Shown one piece after another: positions 53,048-60,704 of a DNA stretch of 64,000 bases. The notes beneath the pieces are model-generated. The model did not search any database, was not told where the DNA came from, and saw nothing but the letters and a program-made list of their open reading frames with translations. Position 1 is the stretch's first letter. Every line of letters starts with the position of its first letter. Position numbers and translations under genes: made by a program. The stretch is from positions 19,403 to 83,402 of the forward strand of contig FORK01000002.1 in assembly GCA_900113995.1 (NCBI GenBank). Reading direction: 5' to 3'. Source of the DNA: Ruminococcaceae bacterium D5 (GTDB taxonomy: Bacteria > Bacillota > Clostridia > Oscillospirales > Ruminococcaceae).

Positions 53048-53198
53048 AACAGAAGAGATTTTATGAAAATTATGTGGATTCATACCAATCTTGCCTGCGA
53101 ACGAAAAACAGTTTTGGAATCCTTGTATATGGTATAAATTACGGTGTCAAGCCGTTTTTTATAGGTTTCGCTGAGAAAAAAGAGAGAAGGAGAATATG

Positions 53199-54257
53199 AT
53201 GATGAAAAAAATGATCGCCGTTGTCCTTGTATTGTCTCTGATGCTGACTCTTGCCGCCTGCGGCGGAAGCAGTGCCCCCGCTTCGAGCGCGCCGGCTTCC
53301 AGCATGGCTGCATCCGGTGCCGCACCCGAGTCGAGTGAGGCCGGATCCGGCAAGGGACTGACCCCCGAGGAACGTGCCAAGGAATTTATCACCGTAGCTA
53401 CCGGCCCTACTTCTGGAATCTACTATCCGATCGGCGGAGCCTTTGCCACTGCGTTGAAAGACTGGGGCTACCAGACCAGCGCCGAGGCGACCAATGCTTC
53501 CGGCGCCAATATCCAGCTGATGCTTGACGGAGATGCCGAAATTGCGATTGCTATGCAGGATGCCGTCATGCAGGCATACACCGGGACCGGCGCCTACGAG
53601 GGAACGGAAGCCGCCTCCGGGCTGCGCTCCCTGATGAGACTTTGGCCGAACTATGTTCAGCTCGTCACCACTGCCGATACCGGGATTAAATCGGTCAACG
53701 ACCTGATCGGCAAACGGGTCGGCGTCGGCGCCGCCAACTCGGGCGTTGAGCTGAATGCCCGCATGATCCTCAGCGCCTACGGCATTACCTATGACATGAT
53801 CACCCCCGACTACCTGGCTTACGGGGAAGCGATCGACAACATGAAGAATGGCCAGTGTGACGCGGTGTTTGTCACCTCCGGGCTTCCCAATGCGACGGTA
53901 ATGGACCTCGGCGTCAGCTATGATATGGTCGTTGTCCCGATCGACGGCGAGGGCCGCGATAAGCTGGTTGAGGAATATCCTTACTATGCCAAGACTGTGA
54001 TCCCCGCCAACACCTATAACAACACCGAGGATATTGAGGGCGTTTTCGTCTATAACATCATGATGGTCCGCGAGGATCTCAGCGATGCGATGGTATACGA
54101 TATGCTTACGGGTATCTTTGAGAATATCAAGACCATTCAGGCTTCCCACAATGCAGCTGACAAGAATATTTATCTTGAGGTAGGCGTTGACGACCTGCAG
54201 CTCCCGCTGCACCCCGGCGCCGAGGCTTTCTGGAAGGATCAGGGCTACATCAAGTAA
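53199..54257 (+). CDS. TAXI-family TRAP transporter solute-binding lipoprotein
   Basis: A 352-residue exported lipoprotein: a hydrophobic signal with lipobox LAAC near residue 22, a Ser/Ala linker, and the TAXI domain FITVATGPTSGIYYPIGGAFATAL, QTSAEATNASGANIQLMLDGDAEIAIAMQ split over two strands, and KRVGVGAANSGVELNARMIL. TAXI proteins bind glutamate or other carboxylates. ATGs at 53196, 53199 and 53202 are all in frame; 53199 has the best spacing to GGAG. It leads the operon, divergent from the LytS kinase gene. Confidence 0.92.
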   Translation: MMKKMIAVVLVLSLMLTLAACGGSSAPASSAPASSMAASGAAPESSEAGSGKGLTPEERAKEFITVATGPTSGIYYPIGGAFATALKDWGYQTSAEATNASGANIQLMLDGDAEIAIAMQDAVMQAYTGTGAYEGTEAASGLRSLMRLWPNYVQLVTTADTGIKSVNDLIGKRVGVGAANSGVELNARMILSAYGITYDMITPDYLAYGEAIDNMKNGQCDAVFVTSGLPNATVMDLGVSYDMVVVPIDGEGRDKLVEEYPYYAKTVIPANTYNNTEDIEGVFVYNIMMVREDLSDAMVYDMLTGIFENIKTIQASHNAADKNIYLEVGVDDLQLPLHPGAEAFWKDQGYIK

Positions 54258-54337
54258 TCCGCAGCAGTTTGACGTTCAAATTTTGCCGGAGGACAGGGGA
54301 GATCCTCTGCCCTCCGGCTGTCTTTTGAGGTGCTGTG

Positions 54338-54835
54338 ATGAGTCGTAACCAACGCCGCCTGTTCTTCCTTTCGATTGCGGTTCTTCTTGGTATTGCGGCA
54401 TGGTGGGCTTTTTTTCAGCCGAGGGCCTTTTTTCAACTCTACGACCGGCGCGGCGAGAGCGTTATCCTTGAGGTTCCGGCCGGTCCCGGCGATCAGCTGC
54501 GGCTGGAAATTGAACATTCCTTCGAACATATTCCATGGTTTGAGTATTACACCATTCAAAACGATGGTTCCTTCAATCTGGATGCTATCGCCGTAGCGGG
54601 ATACGGCGCCGGCATCCCCGCCGAGATGGACGTTCCCACCCGCGTCGAGGACGGCTTGGTCTGGATGGAAGGAATCAACAGCCGATTTGAAGAGCTGAAA
54701 TGGCTGACTTCCTCCGTCTATATGAAGGGACTGACCCTGAACGGCACAGAGATTTTTGACTTCCGTGCCCTTCCCAATGCAAGCCTCATCCGGGGTCAAA
54801 TGATTACAAAAAGGGGGTATCTCTCCATTGACTGA
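54338..54835 (+). CDS. DUF1850 protein of a TAXI-TRAP operon
   Basis: A 165-residue protein with one N-terminal transmembrane anchor (residues 8-26) and an extracytoplasmic DUF1850 domain: LEIEHSFEHIPWFEYYTI near residue 55 is the typical segment. Genes for DUF1850 proteins often lie between the TAXI binding protein and the fused permease, suggesting an accessory membrane role whose mechanism is not known. ATG 54338 after GAGGTG; the stop overlaps the TTG of the permease. Confidence 0.8.
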   Translation: MSRNQRRLFFLSIAVLLGIAAWWAFFQPRAFFQLYDRRGESVILEVPAGPGDQLRLEIEHSFEHIPWFEYYTIQNDGSFNLDAIAVAGYGAGIPAEMDVPTRVEDGLVWMEGINSRFEELKWLTSSVYMKGLTLNGTEIFDFRALPNASLIRGQMITKRGYLSID

Positions 54836-56819
54836 ACTTGAGAAAAACATGTCCGGGACCGAAGCTGCTCCAGTTGACGCCGCAAAAGGCGCCGAAATTA
54901 TGGAGAAGTTTGAAAAGGAATCCCGCACCCGCAAATTTGATGCCCAGTGGCTCACCAAACTGGTCTATCTGCTCTGCCTGGCCTTTACCGTCTATCATTT
55001 AGCCTACGCCTCCGGGATGCGGGCGCTGATGATGGTCAATCTCAAGCATCACGCCATCCATGTAGGGCTGGTGCTCGTGCTGGGCTTTGCGCTTTATCCG
55101 GCTTTTAAAAAGTCGAGTCGCAGGAAAATCGCCTGGTACGACTGGATCCTGATCATTCTTTCGGCGGTCATGCCGGTTTATGTTTTTGTCCGCTACCCCA
55201 CCTTTATCTCGACCGGATTTAAGGGCGAGCCGGTGGATATTGTGATGGGAACCATCCTGATTCTGCTGGTTCTCGAATGCTCCCGCAGGATCAGCGGACC
55301 GGCTCTTTCGGTTCTTTCTATCGTCTTTTTGGTGTACGGCGTTTTCGGCCGCTCAATGCCGTGGTTTTTTATGCACCGCGGATACAGCTGGAGCCGGATC
55401 GTCACCTATCTGACGACCGATATTTACGGCATCTACGGTTCTTCAGTCAAGGTTTCCGCCACCTATATTGTGCTCTTCATCATCTTTGGCGAAGTAATGA
55501 ACAAATGCGGCATGGGGCAGTTTTTTAACGACATTGCCAATGCGCTTGCCGGGCACACTCGCGGCGGACCGGCTAAGGTGGCGGTGCTCGCTTCCGGTTT
55601 TCTCGGGTCGATCAACGGCTCGGCGGTTGCCAACGTTGTCACTACCGGAACCTTTACCATCCCGCTGATGAAAAAGACGGGGTACACCAAGGAGTTTGCG
55701 GGCGCGGTTGAAGCAACCGCGTCGGTGGGCGGACAGCTTCTGCCGCCGATCATGGGCGCGGCCGCCTTCGTCATGGCCGAGACGCTCGGAGTTCAGTATG
55801 GCGTTATCATTAAGGCGGCCGTTATCCCGGCGCTGATTTACTACCTCGGCATTATTATTCAGGTCCAGATGCGGGCCATCAAGGATCATCTTGTCGGACT
55901 GCCAAAGGAGCTGATGCCTAGAGCCGGACAGGTCATGAAAGAGCGGGGGCACCTGCTGATTCCCATTCTGTTCCTGCTCTACATGCTGATCTGGAGTGGA
56001 AAAACCGTCATCTTCAGTGCCTTCTGGACCATTTTGCTGACCATCGTTTTTGCAGAATTTCGCAAGATCAGCCGCATGTCCCTCAAGGATGTCGGTGATG
56101 CCTTTGTCGCGGGTGCTAAATCTACCGTCTCGGTGGCCATTGCCTGCGCCTGTGTCGGCATCATCGTCGGCATCTGCGGTCTGACAGGTTTCGCACTGGC
56201 GGTTGCCAATACCATTATCAGTATTGGGCGCAACAGCCTCTTCCTGACGCTGCTTTTCACCATGGTCACCTGCATGATTCTCGGCATGGGCTTGCCGAGC
56301 ATTCCTTCCTACCTGATTACCGCCACCATCGCGGCACCCGCGCTGGTCGAACTGGGACAGCCCGCAATCGCGGCGCACATGTTCTGCTTCTACTTTGCAA
56401 TGTTTGCGAATCTCACCCCACCGGTTGCTCTGGCCTCCTTCGCAGCTGCAGGCCTCTCGGGAGGCGACCCGATGAAAACCGGATTTGCCTCGGTGAAGCT
56501 GGCTCTGTCGGGCTTTATTGTACCCTTTATGTTTATGTATAACGAACAGCTTTTGTTGGAGAACGTGACCTTTCTCAGCGGACTGCAGGTGGTTGTTACC
56601 TCCTGCATTGGCGTAGTGCTGATCAGCGCCGCCGTTGAGGGATACCTGTGGGGCAGGCTGAATATTGTTTTTCGCGCCGTTGCTTTCTGTGCAGCTCTGT
56701 TGCTGATCGACAGCCAGATGGTCACTGATCTAATCGGTATCGGCGGCTTGGTGTTCATCATTCTCTGCCAGAAATTTTTGAACAAAAAGCGCAATCCGTT
56801 ATCCGCTAATCCCTCTTGA
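54828..56819 (+). CDS. Fused TRAP permease (DctQ-DctM), TAXI type
   Basis: A 663-residue membrane protein joining the small (DctQ) and large (DctM) TRAP subunits, with about 16-18 helices. Large-subunit signatures include GFLGSINGSAVANVVTTGTFTIPLMKK split at residues 262-288, FAGAVEATASVGGQLLPPIMGAAAF and LGMGLPSIPSYLITATIAAPAL. The Gly-rich central region (SIPSYL) matches TAXI-linked TRAP permeases. TTG 54828 is preceded by GGGGG and overlaps the DUF1850 stop; ATG 54849 is an alternative. It drives Na+-dependent uptake of the ligand held by the TAXI protein. Confidence 0.93.
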   Translation: MTELEKNMSGTEAAPVDAAKGAEIMEKFEKESRTRKFDAQWLTKLVYLLCLAFTVYHLAYASGMRALMMVNLKHHAIHVGLVLVLGFALYPAFKKSSRRKIAWYDWILIILSAVMPVYVFVRYPTFISTGFKGEPVDIVMGTILILLVLECSRRISGPALSVLSIVFLVYGVFGRSMPWFFMHRGYSWSRIVTYLTTDIYGIYGSSVKVSATYIVLFIIFGEVMNKCGMGQFFNDIANALAGHTRGGPAKVAVLASGFLGSINGSAVANVVTTGTFTIPLMKKTGYTKEFAGAVEATASVGGQLLPPIMGAAAFVMAETLGVQYGVIIKAAVIPALIYYLGIIIQVQMRAIKDHLVGLPKELMPRAGQVMKERGHLLIPILFLLYMLIWSGKTVIFSAFWTILLTIVFAEFRKISRMSLKDVGDAFVAGAKSTVSVAIACACVGIIVGICGLTGFALAVANTIISIGRNSLFLTLLFTMVTCMILGMGLPSIPSYLITATIAAPALVELGQPAIAAHMFCFYFAMFANLTPPVALASFAAAGLSGGDPMKTGFASVKLALSGFIVPFMFMYNEQLLLENVTFLSGLQVVVTSCIGVVLISAAVEGYLWGRLNIVFRAVAFCAALLLIDSQMVTDLIGIGGLVFIILCQKFLNKKRNPLSANPS

Positions 56820-57125
56820 TTTCTTCTTTTCCTCTTCTTCATTTTCCTTTTATGAGCATGGAGGGCTACGCTTTGATGCGGAGCCCTCCGTGCGGCTTGT
56901 CAGGAATGATGCAGTTGACATGACGTGGATGACGGGAGACAACAGCATGCCGATAGAATGCAAGGGAAGACTTGTATCCGGATTTTATACCAAAGCCGAA
57001 ATTGAAACAATGAGAACAGAGGCCGCATAAAATGGGAATGTACAAAACATTTTTAGTTTTAGCGGGCGTTTAAGCTTATTGGAACTTTGATACATGAAGC
57101 CGTGGGACGGTGTATCGCCGCGCCG
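56820..57125. other. Non-coding interval after the TRAP permease
   Basis: No gene I would support. A hairpin GGAGGGCT / AGCCCTCC (56860-56867 with 56882-56889) may end the TRAP transcript. A 27-codon open frame (56947-57030, MPIECKGRLVSGFYT) has no ribosome binding site and is probably chance or a relic. Confidence 0.5.
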
Positions 57126-57155
57126 TTGCACAGGCCTTTCAGAACGGAGTATAAT
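57126..57155 (+). promoter_or_regulatory. Promoter of a candidate small RNA
   Basis: TTGCAC at 57126-57131, an 18-base spacer and consensus TATAAT at 57150-57155. No open reading frame follows. Confidence 0.55.
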
Positions 57156-57161
57156 AAAATA

Positions 57162-57340
57162 AATCGGAAGGCACCTGCAAAAGCATGAGAGAAGAAGACT
57201 GCGGGCCGCAGGGAGCATTTCGGGGCCAACAGGTGCAGGTGGATTTTGAGTCGGACCGGAATAAGACAGCTGCATTACGTAAATAGAGTTCGCTCAAATA
57301 GGGTTAGGCAAAGCGGGGATCTTTGGCCCCCGCTTTTCTG
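57162..57340 (+). ncRNA. Candidate structured small RNA with its own promoter and terminator
   Basis: Transcription from the promoter above would give an RNA of about 180 bases. It contains a long-range pair GCACCTG (57168-57174) with CAGGTGC (57230-57236) enclosing GCGGGCCGC, and ends at a terminator AAAGCGGGG-ATCTTTGG-CCCCGCTTT with a partial T tract (57315-57342). The length and organisation resemble 6S RNA, but I see no specific 6S signature and the class is open. Confidence 0.45.
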
Positions 57341-57539
57341 TACGTGATTTGATGCTTTTTCAGCGTTTGAAGGGCAAAATTTTTGGCTTTATAGTGCAAA
57401 TTTTGTCCCTGCAGGCCGATTTAGGTGCCGACAGAGCTGGGACCCTGCATGGCGGGAAGCGCTTTCGCGTCGTGAATTTGAGCGGGGCAGGAATTGCGTA
57501 GGGCGAATTTACTTCGCCCGGGCATTGAAATTTAAATGG

Positions 57540-57800
57540 GGTGGAGCTGCTCCTCAGACAGTGGAACGCAGAAGGAGAGACACGCCCTTCGGTGAGCCTC
57601 TCCTTTTATCCATCCCTGATGGATAAGATAGCCTGTGCCTGGGCCATATTCAACAACGGTGTGAGGCTGCAGAAGAAAGAGGGCGTGTGCGTGGAAACTG
57701 TAAGTTTCTACTGCATATCGAGAGGACGAAGCAAATGGAGAACCCGCCCGCAGGCGACGCCAAATAAAAACAACCAGTCGAAAGACTGGTTGTTTTTATT
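57540..57800 (+). other. Region of long-range complementarity, possible structured RNA
   Basis: AGGAGAG (57573-57579) pairs with CTCTCCT (57598-57604). The loop ACACGCCCT (57580-57588) is complementary to AGGGCGTGT (57680-57688), a pseudoknot-like arrangement. A further stem is ATCCAT/ATGGAT near 57608-57624. The stretch ends with a strong hairpin AACCAGTC-GAAA-GACTGGTT and TTTTT (57773-57797), which can also terminate the minus-strand tRNAs. Confidence 0.35.
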
Positions 57801-57891
57801 TGGCGGAGATGGAGAGACTCGAACTCTCGCGCCGGTTTCCCGACCTACGCCCTTAGCAGGGGCGCCTCGTCACCAACTTGAGTACATCTCC
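57801..57891 (-). tRNA. tRNA-Ser (anticodon GCU)
   Basis: The minus strand folds as GGAGATG acceptor, long variable arm, anticodon loop CTGCTAA (anticodon GCU), T loop TTCGAGT and CATCTCC acceptor with G discriminator and encoded CCA. The long variable arm and G73 fit serine. Downstream of tRNA-Ser(UGA) on the same strand. Confidence 0.95.
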
Positions 57892-57946
57892 AAACTGGTA
57901 AGCGGCTAAAGTTTTTCAATTTTAGAAGACAAGAATCAAAAATAAA

Positions 57947-58034
<88 letters not shown>

Positions 58035-58050
58035 GTAAACCGTGACATTA

Positions 58051-58079
58051 ATTGTATCATAACCTTCGGATTCCGTCAA
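58051..58079 (-). promoter_or_regulatory. Promoter of the serine tRNA pair
   Basis: On the minus strand TTGACG (58079-58074), a 17-base spacer and TACAAT (58056-58051), 17 bases before the first tRNA. Confidence 0.7.
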
Positions 58080-58223
58080 GTACTTCAGAAGTTAAAATTG
58101 CTTTTCTACTGCAGGATTGCAATAGATATTGGACAATTGAATAAAACGGATGAAGGACAGGGCCGCATCGGTTAAAGTTGAGTTGCCACACATCAACAAG
58201 ACTGAGAGGAGGCCGCATCCTTT

Positions 58224-58420
58224 ATGAGCAAGAGTATGGCACGGGACATGGCGTATCGGCAATCCCTGATGAAAGTATACGGAGAAGTATGGCGTCAGCC
58301 GTGCCGGCGAAGTACAACAAAAGCCGGTCGTACATCTACTTCTGGAAGGCCCGCTGGGTTGGTAAGCAGCTTGCCGTCCGCAATCGCCGCTCCAGCAACT
58401 TCTCCACGCGGCCCCTCAAA
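58224..58420 (+). pseudogene. Transposase helix-turn-helix relic with frameshifts
   Basis: The start reads MSKSMARDMAYRQSLMK, and after frame changes the sequence continues KYNKSRSYIYFWKARW. Both segments look like one N-terminal domain of an integrase-type transposase. At least two single-base shifts (near 58275 and 58305) break it. No downstream catalytic domain remains. Confidence 0.6.
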
Positions 58421-58508
58421 TGGCTTCTCCCTCTGAGTTCGCTGCTCAATATGTTTGATAAACCTACAGAATTGAGAACCTCATCCTGCACGCTCCCCTG
58501 ATGAAGCT

Positions 58509-58626
58509 CAGAAGGAGAGCCAGAGCCACCGCCGCAATAGGCTTCGCAATACCGCCCCCCGATGGAATGTGGAAGGAGAACAGAAACCACTGCCGCAATA
58601 GGCTTCGCAGCGTCGCCCCCGATGGA
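58509..58626. repeat. Two tandem copies of a ~60-base repeat
   Basis: The core GCCGCAATAGGCTTCGCA occurs at 58531 and 58592, a 61-base period, with flanking GAAGGAGA and CGCCCCC-GATGGA also repeated. Copies are about 80% identical. They lie after the transposase relic in gene-free DNA. Confidence 0.75.
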
Positions 58627-58868
58627 GCGCGGCAAAGGGAAAGACCCCGCGGCCTGCTGCCGGTTCAGACGGATATGGGGAGCGGATGCCCGGGGCTTGA
58701 GCGTATCGAGCGGGGATGCGGAGGCATATTCAGAAAACGCAATGCTTTCTTGTAATAAATATATAATTATCGATTCGAAATGTTGACTTTTTTAACGAAA
58801 ATCGATATGATTACAGTGGCTTGGGCGCTGCATACCGCCCATCAAATCAAAACAAGGAGGTTCCCTGT
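58627..58868. other. Non-coding interval before the GltD-like gene
   Basis: No gene. The last 120 bases are AT-rich and end with an excellent AAGGAGG site. A promoter is expected between 58750 and 58830 (TTGACT at 58784-58789 is a candidate -35 box) but the -10 element is not clear. Confidence 0.4.
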
Positions 58869-60704
58869 GTGAGTCGATTGGAGATCATTACCCCCAACCG
58901 CGCCCAGATGGTCGTGGAAGGACTCTACCGCGATGTAGAGCGCCGCATCACCGCAAGTCCGCCGGGACTCTGTCCGGTTGACCTGTCCCTCGCGTTTCTG
59001 CACCTCTGTCATGCGCAGACCTGTGGAAAGTGTGTTCCCTGCCGCATCGGACTTTGGCAGCTGACCCGTCTGCTCGAGGAGGTGCTTGATGGAAAGGCCG
59101 GTCTCGACACCCTTGGCCTCCTGGAAAAGACGGCGCGGGTGATTGTGGATACCGCCGACTGCGCCATCGGACGTGAGTCGGCCTCGATGGTTCTCAAGGG
59201 GCTTGAGGGCTTCCGGGATGACTATGAGGAGCATATTCTGCGGCACCGCTGCCTCTGCAGCCTGAACCAGCCGGTTCCCTGTGTGGCGCTCTGCCCCGCC
59301 GGGGTGGATATTCCCGGATACATTGCTCTGGTCGCCGAAGGGCGTTATGCCGACGCAGTACGGCTGATCCGCAAGGACAACCCGTTCCCGACTGCCTGTG
59401 CGATGGTATGCGAGCATCCCTGTGAAGCGCGTTGCCGCCGCAACATGGTCGATGACGCTGTGTCGATCCGCGCTCTCAAGAGATATGCCGTCGATCATGC
59501 AGGAAAGGTTCCGGTCCCCGAACGCGCCGCTGCCACGGGAAAGCGGGTGGCGGTGATCGGCGGCGGTCCGGGCGGGCTTTCCGCCGCCTACTTCCTGTCT
59601 CTGATGGGCCACGAGGTGGAGGTGTTCGAGAAAAAGTCGGCTCTTGGCGGAATGCTGCGCTATGGCATCCCGAATTACCGGCTGCCCCGCGAGCGGCTCG
59701 ACGAGGATATTGAGGCGATCCTTTCGACCGGAGTCAAGGTCAGCCTCAATGTGGAGATCGGAAAGGATTTTTCCCTGCGTGAGCTTCGCCGCCGGTTCGA
59801 CTGTATTTATATCGCCATCGGCGCACAGGCCGATAAGACGGTCGGCATTGAGGGAGAAAAGCTTCGGGGCGTGATATCGGCGGTTGAAATGCTCCGCGAG
59901 GTGGGGGACGGCGTGACGCCCGACTTTACCGGAAAGCGGGTGGTGATTATCGGAGGGGGCAACGTAGCCATGGACTGCGCGCGCAGCGCCCGGCGGATGG
60001 GCGCCGAGCGGGTCACCTGCGTCTACCGCCGCCGTGAAGAGGACATGACCGCCCTGCACGAAGAGATCGAGGGGGCGATGGCCGAGGGATGCGAGATTCT
60101 GACCCTTCAGGCGCCGCTGCGGATTGAAGGGGACGAAGAAGGGCGGGTCGCCGCGCTTTGGACCCGGCCGCAGATCATCGGCGGACCCGATGCGGGCGGC
60201 CGCCCGCGCCCACGCCCTGCCGACGTACCGGAACGCCGGATTCCCTGCGACATCGTTGTGGTGGCAATCGGGCAGGGAATCGAGGTCGCGCCGTTTGAGG
60301 AGTACGGTGTGCCGATCAAGCGCGGGGTGATCGATGCGATGAGCACCAGTGATATCGGCACCATCACCGGCGTCTTTGCGGGAGGAGACTGCGTGACCGG
60401 TCCGGCGACCGCTGTGATGGCGATTGCGGCCGGCAAGGTCGCGGCCGCCAACATCGATGAGTATTTAGGCTTCCGGCATGAAATCACCGTCGATGTGGAA
60501 ATTCCGGGCGTTCGGTTTTATGACCATCCCGCATGCGGAAGGGTTTCTCCCGACGAGCGGCCCGCCGACGAGCGGCGCGACGATTTTGAGCTGATCGAGT
60601 CGGCGCTGACCGCGCAGGAGGCCCAACAGGAGGCGCGGCGCTGCCTGCGCTGTGATCACTTCGGCTACGGCGGATTCAAGGGAGGGAGGAGCAAGCAATG
60701 GTAA
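58869..60704 (+). CDS. GltD-like NAD(P)H flavoprotein with N-terminal NuoF-type iron-sulfur domain
   Basis: A 611-residue protein. Residues about 1-125 resemble the 4Fe-4S end of NuoF (CGKCVPCRIGLWQL near 51, C-IGRESA). Residues 125-220 hold the GltD-type Cys clusters (CLCSLN, CPAGVDIPGY, CEHPCEARC). From about 225 the GltD core: VAVIGGGPGGLSAAYFLSLMG for FAD and VVIIGGGNVAMDCARSARRMG with YRRR for NADPH. It should pass electrons between NAD(P)H and the hydrogenase next door. Start GTG 58869, 8 bases after AAGGAGG; the stop overlaps the hydrogenase ATG. Confidence 0.9.
   Translation: MSRLEIITPNRAQMVVEGLYRDVERRITASPPGLCPVDLSLAFLHLCHAQTCGKCVPCRIGLWQLTRLLEEVLDGKAGLDTLGLLEKTARVIVDTADCAIGRESASMVLKGLEGFRDDYEEHILRHRCLCSLNQPVPCVALCPAGVDIPGYIALVAEGRYADAVRLIRKDNPFPTACAMVCEHPCEARCRRNMVDDAVSIRALKRYAVDHAGKVPVPERAAATGKRVAVIGGGPGGLSAAYFLSLMGHEVEVFEKKSALGGMLRYGIPNYRLPRERLDEDIEAILSTGVKVSLNVEIGKDFSLRELRRRFDCIYIAIGAQADKTVGIEGEKLRGVISAVEMLREVGDGVTPDFTGKRVVIIGGGNVAMDCARSARRMGAERVTCVYRRREEDMTALHEEIEGAMAEGCEILTLQAPLRIEGDEEGRVAALWTRPQIIGGPDAGGRPRPRPADVPERRIPCDIVVVAIGQGIEVAPFEEYGVPIKRGVIDAMSTSDIGTITGVFAGGDCVTGPATAVMAIAAGKVAAANIDEYLGFRHEITVDVEIPGVRFYDHPACGRVSPDERPADERRDDFELIESALTAQEAQQEARRCLRCDHFGYGGFKGGRSKQW

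Noticed and set aside
56947..57030. Small open frame MPIECKGRLVSGFYT
   Set aside because: Only 27 codons, without a ribosome binding site; too weak to call a gene.
57541..57909. A 122-codon open frame overlapping tRNA-Ser(GCU)
   Set aside because: It runs into the tRNA gene on the other strand, resembles no family and lies in a stretch with RNA-like pairing.
58336..58635. 99-codon minus-strand frame across the 61-base repeats
   Set aside because: It only reflects translation of the repeats, has no start context and overlaps the transposase relic.
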